This document shows positions 11,990-24,471 of a DNA stretch of 64,000 nucleotides, piece after piece; within the stretch, counting starts at the first letter, position 1; each line of letters starts with the position of its first letter. The position numbers and the translations under genes are program-made. This DNA comes from Hedera helix (taxonomy: Eukaryota > Streptophyta > Magnoliopsida > Apiales > Araliaceae), in the NCBI GenBank assembly GCA_947179155.2, contig OX359264.1, forward strand, positions 7,852,501 to 7,916,500, in the 5' to 3' direction. Below the pieces are notes generated by a model. That model was given only the letters and a program-made list of their open reading frames with translations. It was not told the origin of the DNA and searched no databases.

Positions 11990-13380
11990 TATTATAATTG
12001 TCTAAGTAACTGCCTTGTTGTCTATCATCCATTGTTTGATAAATAATTACTTATCTTACCCTTATTTATTATTTCATATCCACTAAATAATAAATAATTA
12101 ATCCTCAAATTTATTTTAATTCATGATTTAATACCCATCATCCCTATTTATCATTTAATATTATCTACATGATAAATAGTAAACTACTTATGTTCTACCT
12201 CCTTAAATTATTATTAACTCAATACTAATTTATCAATTATCATTGCTTATTGTTTAATATTACCCAACTATACAACAAATAGTTTATTATCCCTTAATTA
12301 TTATTTAATATCCATTAAATAATAATTAATTAGTTAATCACTTTTACTTTATTATTTCATCCCCATTAAATAATAAGTAATTAATTACTATCCCTTAATT
12401 ATTATTTAATATTAATTAAATAATAATCAATTAATTTATTATCTTCACTTATCATTTAATCTTAAATAATAAGCGATTACATTATTATTAACTTGATTAA
12501 TTACCCTTATCTATTATTAATTAAATAATAGATAATTACTCCATTAACCTTATCTTCCTTTTATCTTTCCTTAATTTTTATTTAATATCCATTAAATAAT
12601 AAGTAATTAATTAACTATCCTTGTTCATTTCTTAATATTAATTAAATAATAAACAATTACTTCATTAACCTTATCTCTCCTTAATTATTATTTAATTATC
12701 ATTTAAATAATAATTAATCAATTTAATTATCCTTATTTATAATTTAATATTAAATAACAAATAATTATTTTATTAACCTCATCTTGCCTTATTTATTATT
12801 TATTGATTAAATAATAAATATTAATTAAATTTCCTTATTTCCTTTATTTATTATTTAATGTCCATTAAATAATAAATAATTAACTGTTAACTTTAGTCCC
12901 CATTTTCTTATTATTTAACCTTAGTTAAATAATAATTAACTTAGTATCCTCTAATTATTACTTAATCAAAATTAATTAATAATTAGTGATTCATTTATCT
13001 TTACCTATTATCTAATAATAGATAATTAATTTTCCATCCCTTAATTATTATTTAAGTTTGATTAATTAATAATTAATTACTTGAGTTCCTTGATTTATTA
13101 TTTATTTTAAAATAATAACCATTAACTTGTTACACTTAGATTATTATTTAAAGCCTTTAAATAATAATCAATAACTTATTACCATCCATAAATTACCAAA
13201 AAGTTTATTTAATAAAACATGGTTAGTAATTAAATGGTTTGCGTTAACCATTAACAAGTCTTGATTTATTATTACATAATAACTCATTATGCATCCATGC
13301 CGCTTAAATTATTTATTAAGATCCGGTAAATAATAAATTAATTACTACCCAAAAACTTTATTTGGCTTATTTATTCATAA
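11990..13380. repeat. AT-rich field of repeated palindromic units
   Basis: About 1.4 kb is made of 20 or more variants of TTATTATTTAAT, a short spacer, then ATTAAATAATAA. Each unit can fold into a hairpin, and the units are separated by CCTTA-type spacers. A smaller field of the same design lies at 27840-28480 in the related solo LTR. Confidence 0.85.
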
Positions 13381-14000
13381 CTAAATAATTATAAGTATTT
13401 CATAGCTTAATGGCTGATTAAACATGTTATTATCCTGCTGCTTATACCTTTTTCCAAGCCCAACACCCCCCTGCTTATTAGCATCGACGGTTAGCAGCAC
13501 GGTTATGCGGCACGAGCAGCAAGCGCAGGCAGCATGCGACGCAGGGCGGGGCGAGCAGCAACAGGTACTGGTAGTGAACAAGGGCAGCGTGTGTAGGCAC
13601 GCCCGACCCACTCAGCACAACGTAGCACAACACCGCACAACCTAGCAGCAACTCACAGACGCAATTTAACAAGCATAACATGGGCATAAAAATAATTACA
13701 TAAGTTTAACCAGATCTGTTTACAAGATTCCACCCAAATGGGTTTATTAATTGCAGAATTTTGTCCAACTAATCCCAGACACAGCAGAGCATAACGGAGC
13801 AATTATAATCTAGCAGATTCATTAAGAAGTTATTACCCTTTTGTTGTTGCGCTTAAATCCGAACACGCGACTAGGAATTGATGGAGTTCCTTCTCTCTCC
13901 TGACCCCGAATCTGTGCCTCTTCTTTTCTCTAAATTCCTGGCTTAGTTGGTGTGAGCAATAAAGCTTCTTAACGACATTTGGGGCTGAACATATATTGAA

Positions 14001-17000
14001 TGTGACGCCCCCAAATCTGGGCCCACACAGCCCAAACTTGAGTCGTCAAAATACTACAACAAAATTATTACAACAAAGCACAACGTACAACAATACAGTG
14101 TATAATAATACACAACTAAGTCTTCACTATTATTGCCACACTATTTTACAAAACGTGAAGACTATGATAACTATTCCTCGGACCCTCACTCCATTCCCCG
14201 GCTAGACCCTGTTATGTTTTCATCTCCTGTTGAAAAACAATGGAACAAAAGAAAGGGTGAGCTCAAATAGCCCAGTAAAGAATATCATGACTAAGATAAT
14301 GACGAATAAATTATCATTAGTCTTCAACAGTTGAGTTCTTGATAGAATACAATAGACTACAAGGTTTATATCAAAAACTGTAGTTAAATTCTTAAACAAT
14401 GTTCAGATCAATAATAGCAGCGGAATGAGCAATCTATTAGAAGAATAATGCAGACTATAATGTCCACTCGCTTCTCTTTTTCGTAAAAACATCATCAACT
14501 TTTATCATCTGAAATACCATTAGTCATGATAATATAAATTCACAGTTCCTGATCATAATCATGCACATCAACAGTTCATCTTTGCACTACGGGCCAAAGA
14601 TATTCAATATAGCACCAACGGTCATGATTATACCAGATTCAGCCTTTGGTCATAATCATACCAAACAACAGTTCATCTTTGCACTACGGGCCAAAGAGAA
14701 CATTCACCACGTGCCATAAAAGACACCGAACAGATGTATCGCCTTTAACCTATTATATCGCCTTTAACCTATCATCTGTTCAACAAATATATCACATCTG
14801 TGCCCCCGGCCACAGATATTCACAACAGCTTGATTTTTGGATGATTAGAATGATATAAATGATGAACAGAAGAAATAGGATAACAATAAGTATCGGAAGT
14901 TTACTTTGTACAGATTCAAATAATGTCCAAATTGTCAACATGACGTGGAGTGAAATTTAAAAATGATATTCAAGATCCACAGTTCAGAATAACGGTTACA
15001 ATTCAATAGAAAGGTTCACGTAAATAGGAAGGTTCAGTTGAAATAATGAAGTTCAACCATTATGGAACATATAATATTTTCAAGAATTATAGAAGCAATA
15101 GTTCCATAATAAATTTCGATTTAGGAGTATGAAAGAAAATAATATCCCTTACCGTAGCAGGTTTGATTAACAAAAGGTGAAGGAAATTAATACAAAGGGT
15201 TATTCACCAACAGGCGGCAATCCGCTCCGTAAGGTTATTCCCACAATTTAATAGAATTTGAGTACAAAGAGTTATTCACCAAACAGGCGGCAATCCGCTC
15301 CGTAAGGTTATTCTCAGAGATTAATAGTGAATGAATACGAAAGGTTATTCACCAACAGGCGGCAATCCGCTCCGTAAGGTTATTCCCACAATTTAATACA
15401 TGGAAATAAAAGGCACGTCTTATGAGTAAGGAAGAAACAATATTATTATCGAGAATCAAATAATGATAATCCCTTACCATAGTACGTTTGAATAATGGAA
15501 GATGAAAAAGATGGTATCACTTACCGTAGTAAGTTTTAATAATAGAAGATGAAAGAAGATGACATTCCTTACCGTAATAAATTTAAGAGTGTGAAAAGAA
15601 TGATATTCCTTACCTTGATATTGTGAAACAAGTTTATAGCCGAACAAATCCTTCCTTGTTTGTAGCAGTAAGGAATCTGACTTTTGAGTCTTCTAGAGTT
15701 TTTAAAATCTCTTTATGCTTTTAAAATAATGTTACTCTCGGAAAGATAGACAACATAGACTCAAGAATCACTCAATTCGGAGTTAATATGAATGAGTTAT
15801 GAATTTTCAAAACTAAGACTGAAAATAGCGACGAAAATCAGAATAGGTTACGGTTTTTAGTATTTTAAGGCATGAAGATGATTTCAGATGACTTTTCTTC
15901 CTTCTTCAAAGTTGTAGAGGACGAAAAACTGAAGAGACAGGCTTTTAATTCATTAAATTCTGACAAATAATGAATTTACTATGATTTTTTGAAAGAGTTA
16001 CTGTACATAAGAAAATTCCACTCGGGAATTCAAAGGAGAATGCAAAAGATTTCAAAACTAGGAATGACTTAAGAACACTTAGAGAGAACTTACACAAAGA
16101 AGTATTTAGAGAGAGAAAGAAAGAACAAGTAAGGAAGTTTATGAAAAATCCTTAAGTTAAGGCTTCTATTTATAGCCAAAAATCTTATCATTCCTTTAAT
16201 CTAAACCATTCATTTAAATATCATCTTTTAATCTACACCATCCATTTCAAATTTTATATTATCTTTAATCTACACCATTCATTTCATATTACCTAATAAT
16301 CACCTAACTTTATATTATAAACAAATCAATTCAATTATTCAACAATATTTCACACTTTAATCTACACCATTCATTTCATATCACCTAATAATCACCTAAC
16401 TTTATATTATAAACAAATCAATTCAATTATTCAACAATATTTCACACTTTAATCTACACCATTCATTTCATATCACCTAATAATCACCTAACTTTATATT
16501 ATAAACAAATAACTTTATCAATTCAATTATTATGACTAATTGTTATAAATACAGTATAGTTAGCTCTTAGATATCAAGTCAATAAATTAATGAAATACAA
16601 CTGTTTAAAAAACATCATAATAGAGATAACAATAATGTAAAAGAAAGCATACGTTACTGTGTAATGACAATTATTGATTCAATAATGTGAATTACTGTGC
16701 ATATGTTACTGTGACAATTATTAGGTTCAATAATTTTAAAAACAGTGCAGCAACAATTATTGACTCAATAATATAAAATACAGTGTAATGACAATTATTA
16801 AATCAATAATGCAAAATACTGTGTAACAACAATTATTGAATTGATAATATAAAATATTATGCAGTGACAATTATCGATGAAATGATGCGTAACAGTTACG
16901 GTGTCAATTATCAGACCAATAATATGAGACACTATGCAATACCGTGTGTTACTGTAGAGTACCGTGTGCTACAGAAAATACCAAAAACTACCGTATGCTA

Positions 17001-17302
17001 CTATTCTTTTATCACCGGTATTTTAACAGTTCCGTTGACTATTTTTATTTAAAAAGATTATTTCTGTCGTTTTCTATATCCGACAAATATTCCGTTGTGG
17101 GGTCCACCAATAATTTGTTATTTCGGCGCCGTCGTACGACACGAATATTCCCCGACCAAGCGAATATTGTCCGACAAAATAAAATTTGCACATAACATCC
17201 TTAACTTTTAACTTTATTAATTAAACCACTTACTGTTTCAGAAAAAAAAATATATATGAAGAAAAATTAAATTTTATATTTCATAAAATTCGGGGTCTTA
17301 CA
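14001..17302 (-). repeat. Array LTR copy 1 (3302 bp)
   Basis: The 3'-most LTR in sense orientation. It has three private substitutions relative to the other two copies (near 14950, 15510 and 15994). A TATA box (TATAAATAG on the minus strand) lies at 16167-16174. Internal repeats include three units of about 83 bp containing GGCGGCAATCCGCTCCGTA (15190-15400). There are also three units of about 92 bp starting TTTAATCTACACCATTCATT (16200-16510) and a field of CAATTATTGA/TCAATAATG motifs (16640-16930). Confidence 0.9.
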
Positions 17303-17584
17303 ACCTCCCCTCCTTATGAAATTTCGTCCCCGAAATTGACGTACCGGGCATTTCATAGTTATCCTCCTGATTTTCAGATGCCATACTAAACTGTGGTCAC
17401 AAAATAATTGTTAGTTCAAACAAACTGACTCATCACTTCCTGTTCCTATATTCAAATCGATTCGTTAGATAACAAAATCTAATTTAGGTAGGACACACTA
17501 GTGACTGATTCTATTCGTCTCTCCCCTCCTAGTTCTAACCCCAGATCTCCATTAAAGACCATATCCCTAAGCTCTGATGCCAAC
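17303..17584 (-). other. Internal segment 1 of the array (282 bp)
   Basis: On the minus strand it starts GT, then the primer site TGGCATCAGAGC (17571-17582). After a leader comes a short frame starting MASENQEDNYEMPG. It then runs into ATTTCGGGGACGAAATTTC and the purine tract TAAGGAGGGGAGGT (17303-17316). The ATTTCGGGGACGAAATT block is what normally lies at the end of pol in Tekay/Del-type elements. Gag start and pol end are therefore joined by a deletion of essentially all coding sequence. Confidence 0.8.
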
Positions 17585-20500
17585 TGTGACGCCCCCAAAT
17601 CTGGGCCCACACAGCCCAAACTTGAGTCGTCAAAATACTACAACAAAATTATTACAACAAAGCACAACGTACAACAATACAGTGTATAATAATACACAAC
17701 TAAGTCTTCACTATTATTGCCACACTATTTTACAAAACGTGAAGACTATGATAACTATTCCTCGGACCCTCACTCCATTCCCCGGCTAGACCCTGTTATG
17801 TTTTCATCTCCTGTTGAAAAACAATGGAACAAAAGAAAGGGTGAGCTCAAATAGCCCAGTAAAGAATATCATGACTAAGATAATGACGAATAAATTATCA
17901 TTAGTCTTCAACAGTTGAGTTCTTGATAGAATACAATAGACTACAAGGTTTATATCAAAAACTGTAGTTAAATTCTTAAACAATGTTCAGATCAATAATA
18001 GCAGCGGAATGAGCAATCTATTAGAAGAATAATGCAGACTATAATGTCCACTCGCTTCTCTTTTTCGTAAAAACATCATCAACTTTTATCATCTGAAATA
18101 CCATTAGTCATGATAATATAAATTCACAGTTCCTGATCATAATCATGCACATCAACAGTTCATCTTTGCACTACGGGCCAAAGATATTCAATATAGCACC
18201 AACGGTCATGATTATACCAGATTCAGCCTTTGGTCATAATCATACCAAACAACAGTTCATCTTTGCACTACGGGCCAAAGAGAACATTCACCACGTGCCA
18301 TAAAAGACACCGAACAGATGTATCGCCTTTAACCTATTATATCGCCTTTAACCTATCATCTGTTCAACAAATATATCACATCTGTGCCCCCGGCCACAGA
18401 TATTCACAACAGCTTGATTTTTGGATGATTAGAATGATATAAATGATGAACAGAAGAAATAGGATAACAATAAGTATCGGAAGTTTACTTTGTACAGATT
18501 CAAATAATGTCCAAATTGTCAACATGACGTGGAATGAAATTTAAAAATGATATTCAAGATCCACAGTTCAGAATAACGGTTACAATTCAATAGAAAGGTT
18601 CACGTAAATAGGAAGGTTCAGTTGAAATAATGAAGTTCAACCATTATGGAACATATAATATTTTCAAGAATTATAGAAGCAATAGTTCCATAATAAATTT
18701 CGATTTAGGAGTATGAAAGAAAATAATATCCCTTACCGTAGCAGGTTTGATTAACAAAAGGTGAAGGAAATTAATACAAAGGGTTATTCACCAACAGGCG
18801 GCAATCCGCTCCGTAAGGTTATTCCCACAATTTAATAGAATTTGAGTACAAAGAGTTATTCACCAAACAGGCGGCAATCCGCTCCGTAAGGTTATTCTCA
18901 GAGATTAATAGTGAATGAATACGAAAGGTTATTCACCAACAGGCGGCAATCCGCTCCGTAAGGTTATTCCCACAATTTAATACATGGAAATAAAAGGCAC
19001 GTCTTATGAGTAAGGAAGAAACAATATTATTATCGAGAATCAAATAATGATAATCCCTTACCATAGTACGTTTGAATAATGGAAGATGAAAAAGATGGTA
19101 TCCCTTACCGTAGTAAGTTTTAATAATAGAAGATGAAAGAAGATGACATTCCTTACCGTAATAAATTTAAGAGTGTGAAAAGAATGATATTCCTTACCTT
19201 GATATTGTGAAACAAGTTTATAGCCGAACAAATCCTTCCTTGTTTGTAGCAGTAAGGAATCTGACTTTTGAGTCTTCTAGAGTTTTTAAAATCTCTTTAT
19301 GCTTTTAAAATAATGTTACTCTCGGAAAGATAGACAACATAGACTCAAGAATCACTCAATTCGGAGTTAATATGAATGAGTTATGAATTTTCAAAACTAA
19401 GACTGAAAATAGCGACGAAAATCAGAATAGGTTACGGTTTTTAGTATTTTAAGGCATGAAGATGATTTCAGATGACTTTTCTTCCTTCTTCAAAGTTGTA
19501 GAGGACGAAAAACTGAAGAGACAGGCTTTTAATTCATTAAATTCTGACAAATAATGAATTTACTATGATTTTTCGAAAGAGTTACTGTACATAAGAAAAT
19601 TCCACTCGGGAATTCAAAGGAGAATGCAAAAGATTTCAAAACTAGGAATGACTTAAGAACACTTAGAGAGAACTTACACAAAGAAGTATTTAGAGAGAGA
19701 AAGAAAGAACAAGTAAGGAAGTTTATGAAAAATCCTTAAGTTAAGGCTTCTATTTATAGCCAAAAATCTTATCATTCCTTTAATCTAAACCATTCATTTA
19801 AATATCATCTTTTAATCTACACCATCCATTTCAAATTTTATATTATCTTTTAATCTACACCATTCATTTCATATTACCTAATAATCACCTAACTTTATAT
19901 TATAAACAAATCAATTCAATTATTCAACAATATTTCACACTTTAATCTACACCATTCATTTCATATCACCTAATAATCACCTAACTTTATATTATAAACA
20001 AATCAATTCAATTATTCAACAATATTTCACACTTTAATCTACACCATTCATTTCATATCACCTAATAATCACCTAACTTTATATTATAAACAAATAACTT
20101 TATCAATTCAATTATTATGACTAATTGTTATAAATACAGTATAGTTAGCTCTTAGATATCAAGTCAATAAATTAATGAAATACAACTGTTTAAAAAACAT
20201 CATAATAGAGATAACAATAATGTAAAAGAAAGCATACGTTACTGTGTAATGACAATTATTGATTCAATAATGTGAATTACTGTGCATATGTTACTGTGAC
20301 AATTATTAGGTTCAATAATTTTAAAAACAGTGCAGCAACAATTATTGACTCAATAATATAAAATACAGTGTAATGACAATTATTAAATCAATAATGCAAA
20401 ATACTGTGTAACAACAATTATTGAATTGATAATATAAAATATTATGCAGTGACAATTATCGATGAAATGATGCGTAACAGTTACGGTGTCAATTATCAGA

Positions 20501-20887
20501 CCAATAATATGAGACACTATGCAATACCGTGTGTTACTGTAGAGTACCGTGTGCTACAGAAAATACCAAAAACTACCGTATGCTACTATTCTTTTATCAC
20601 CGGTATTTTAACAGTTCCGTTGACTATTTTTATTTAAAAAGATTATTTCTGTCGTTTTCTATATCCGACAAATATTCCGTTGTGGGGTCCACCAATAATT
20701 TGTTATTTCGGCGCCGTCGTACGACACGAATATTCCCCGACCAAGCGAATATTGTCCGACAAAATAAAATTTGCACATAACATCCTTAACTTTTAACTTT
20801 ATTAATTAAACCACTTACTGTTTCAGAAAAAAAAATATATATGAAGAAAAATTAAATTTTATATTTCATAAAATTCGGGGTCTTACA
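17585..20887 (-). repeat. Array LTR copy 2 (3303 bp)
   Basis: The middle LTR, with the same structure as copy 1. Its only private difference that I noticed is one extra T in the TCTTTTAATC run near 19850. The TATA box is at 19751-19758. Confidence 0.9.
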
Positions 20888-21169
20888 ACCTCCCCTCCTT
20901 ATGAAATTTCGTCCCCGAAATTGACGTACCGGGCATTTCATAGTTATCCTCCTGATTTTCAGATGCCATACTAAACTGTGGTCACAAAATAATTGTTAGT
21001 TCAAACAAACTGACTCATCACTTCCTGTTCCTATATTCAAATCGATTCGTTAGATAACAAAATCTAATTTAGGTAGGACACACTAGTGACTGATTCTATT
21101 CGTCTCTCCCCTCCTAGTTCTAACCCCAGATCTCCATTAAAGACCATATCCCTAAGCTCTGATGCCAAC
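20888..21169 (-). other. Internal segment 2 of the array (282 bp)
   Basis: I saw no difference from the first internal segment: primer site at 21156-21167, purine tract at 20888-20901, same deletion junction. Confidence 0.8.
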
Positions 21170-24100
21170 TGTGACGCCCCCAAATCTGGGCCCACACAGC
21201 CCAAACTTGAGTCGTCAAAATACTACAACAAAATTATTACAACAAAGCACAACGTACAACAATACAGTGTATAATAATACACAACTAAGTCTTCACTATT
21301 ATTGCCACACTATTTTACAAAACGTGAAGACTATGATAACTATTCCTCGGACCCTCACTCCATTCCCCGGCTAGACCCTGTTATGTTTTCATCTCCTGTT
21401 GAAAAACAATGGAACAAAAGAAAGGGTGAGCTCAAATAGCCCAGTAAAGAATATCATGACTAAGATAATGACGAATAAATTATCATTAGTCTTCAACAGT
21501 TGAGTTCTTGATAGAATACAATAGACTACAAGGTTTATATCAAAAACTGTAGTTAAATTCTTAAACAATGTTCAGATCAATAATAGCAGCGGAATGAGCA
21601 ATCTATTAGAAGAATAATGCAGACTATAATGTCCACTCGCTTCTCTTTTTCGTAAAAACATCATCAACTTTTATCATCTGAAATACCATTAGTCATGATA
21701 ATATAAATTCACAGTTCCTGATCATAATCATGCACATCAACAGTTCATCTTTGCACTACGGGCCAAAGATATTCAATATAGCACCAACGGTCATGATTAT
21801 ACCAGATTCAGCCTTTGGTCATAATCATACCAAACAACAGTTCATCTTTGCACTACGGGCCAAAGAGAACATTCACCACGTGCCATAAAAGACACCGAAC
21901 AGATGTATCGCCTTTAACCTATTATATCGCCTTTAACCTATCATCTGTTCAACAAATATATCACATCTGTGCCCCCGGCCACAGATATTCACAACAGCTT
22001 GATTTTTGGATGATTAGAATGATATAAATGATGAACAGAAGAAATAGGATAACAATAAGTATCGGAAGTTTACTTTGTACAGATTCAAATAATGTCCAAA
22101 TTGTCAACATGACGTGGAATGAAATTTAAAAATGATATTCAAGATCCACAGTTCAGAATAACGGTTACAATTCAATAGAAAGGTTCACGTAAATAGGAAG
22201 GTTCAGTTGAAATAATGAAGTTCAACCATTATGGAACATATAATATTTTCAAGAATTATAGAAGCAATAGTTCCATAATAAATTTCGATTTAGGAGTATG
22301 AAAGAAAATAATATCCCTTACCGTAGCAGGTTTGATTAACAAAAGGTGAAGGAAATTAATACAAAGGGTTATTCACCAACAGGCGGCAATCCGCTCCGTA
22401 AGGTTATTCCCACAATTTAATAGAATTTGAGTACAAAGAGTTATTCACCAAACAGGCGGCAATCCGCTCCGTAAGGTTATTCTCAGAGATTAATAGTGAA
22501 TGAATACGAAAGGTTATTCACCAACAGGCGGCAATCCGCTCCGTAAGGTTATTCCCACAATTTAATACATGGAAATAAAAGGCACGTCTTATGAGTAAGG
22601 AAGAAACAATATTATTATCGAGAATCAAATAATGATAATCCCTTACCATAGTACGTTTGAATAATGGAAGATGAAAAAGATGGTATCCCTTACCGTAGTA
22701 AGTTTTAATAATAGAAGATGAAAGAAGATGACATTCCTTACCGTAATAAATTTAAGAGTGTGAAAAGAATGATATTCCTTACCTTGATATTGTGAAACAA
22801 GTTTATAGCCGAACAAATCCTTCCTTGTTTGTAGCAGTAAGGAATCTGACTTTTGAGTCTTCTAGAGTTTTTAAAATCTCTTTATGCTTTTAAAATAATG
22901 TTACTCTCGGAAAGATAGACAACATAGACTCAAGAATCACTCAATTCGGAGTTAATATGAATGAGTTATGAATTTTCAAAACTAAGACTGAAAATAGCGA
23001 CGAAAATCAGAATAGGTTACGGTTTTTAGTATTTTAAGGCATGAAGATGATTTCAGATGACTTTTCTTCCTTCTTCAAAGTTGTAGAGGACGAAAAACTG
23101 AAGAGACAGGCTTTTAATTCATTAAATTCTGACAAATAATGAATTTACTATGATTTTTCGAAAGAGTTACTGTACATAAGAAAATTCCACTCGGGAATTC
23201 AAAGGAGAATGCAAAAGATTTCAAAACTAGGAATGACTTAAGAACACTTAGAGAGAACTTACACAAAGAAGTATTTAGAGAGAGAAAGAAAGAACAAGTA
23301 AGGAAGTTTATGAAAAATCCTTAAGTTAAGGCTTCTATTTATAGCCAAAAATCTTATCATTCCTTTAATCTAAACCATTCATTTAAATATCATCTTTTAA
23401 TCTACACCATCCATTTCAAATTTTATATTATCTTTAATCTACACCATTCATTTCATATTACCTAATAATCACCTAACTTTATATTATAAACAAATCAATT
23501 CAATTATTCAACAATATTTCACACTTTAATCTACACCATTCATTTCATATCACCTAATAATCACCTAACTTTATATTATAAACAAATCAATTCAATTATT
23601 CAACAATATTTCACACTTTAATCTACACCATTCATTTCATATCACCTAATAATCACCTAACTTTATATTATAAACAAATAACTTTATCAATTCAATTATT
23701 ATGACTAATTGTTATAAATACAGTATAGTTAGCTCTTAGATATCAAGTCAATAAATTAATGAAATACAACTGTTTAAAAAACATCATAATAGAGATAACA
23801 ATAATGTAAAAGAAAGCATACGTTACTGTGTAATGACAATTATTGATTCAATAATGTGAATTACTGTGCATATGTTACTGTGACAATTATTAGGTTCAAT
23901 AATTTTAAAAACAGTGCAGCAACAATTATTGACTCAATAATATAAAATACAGTGTAATGACAATTATTAAATCAATAATGCAAAATACTGTGTAACAACA
24001 ATTATTGAATTGATAATATAAAATATTATGCAGTGACAATTATCGATGAAATGATGCGTAACAGTTACGGTGTCAATTATCAGACCAATAATATGAGACA

Positions 24101-24471
24101 CTATGCAATACCGTGTGCTACTGTAGAGTACCGTGTGCTACAGAAAATACCAAAAACTACCGTATGCTACTATTCTTTTATCACCGGTATTTTAACAGTT
24201 CCGTTGACTATTTTTATTTAAAAAGATTATTTCTGTCGTTTTCTATATCCGACAAATATTCCGTTGTGGGGTCCACCAATAATTTGTTATTTCGGCGCCG
24301 TCGTACGACACGAATATTCCCCGACCAAGCGAATATTGTCCGACAAAATAAAATTTGCACATAACATCCTTAACTTTTAACTTTATTAATTAAACCACTT
24401 ACTGTTTCAGAAAAAAAAATATATATGAAGAAAAATTAAATTTTATATTTCATAAAATTCGGGGTCTTACA
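21170..24471 (-). repeat. Array LTR copy 3 (3302 bp)
   Basis: The 5'-most LTR in sense orientation. One private substitution, near 24118 (GTGTGCTACTG versus GTGTGTTACTG). The TATA box is at 23336-23343. Confidence 0.9.

Larger units (their letters stand above)
14001..24471 (-). mobile_element. Nest level 3: tandem LTR-internal-LTR-internal-LTR array, non-autonomous chromovirus-like element
   Basis: Three 3.3-kb LTRs alternate with two 282-bp internal segments, and the whole 10,471 bp is bounded by one target duplication, TTGAA (13996-14000 and 24472-24476). On the minus strand each LTR begins TGTAAGACCCCG and ends GGGGGCGTCACA. It is followed by GT and a primer site, TGGCATCAGAGC. A polypurine tract precedes the next LTR. 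There is no gag or pol body. The element can only have moved with proteins supplied in trans. I noted only five differences among the three LTRs, so it is very young. Terminal sequences suggest the Tekay/Del group of chromoviruses (inference). Confidence 0.9.

Noticed and set aside
13381..13687. GC-richer patch with overlapping frames on both strands (Cys/Ala-rich)
   Set aside because: The patch lies inside the level-2 LTR and no conserved domain is visible; overlapping frames follow from base composition.
15190..15400. CRISPR-like pattern of short repeats and spacers
   Set aside because: Only three imperfect, overlapping units in a plant LTR, with no cas genes; ordinary tandem repeats.
13996..24364. 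Recurring small frames of 62-83 codons at 3.58-kb spacing that look like a tandem gene family
   Set aside because: They are chance frames inside the repeated LTRs and internal segments; they have no recognisable domain and recur only because the LTRs are copies.
14001..24471. Assembly artefact as the cause of the triple LTR
   Set aside because: Each copy carries private differences, and unit edges coincide exactly with LTR ends and with a single target duplication. Read-level checking would still be needed to exclude it fully.
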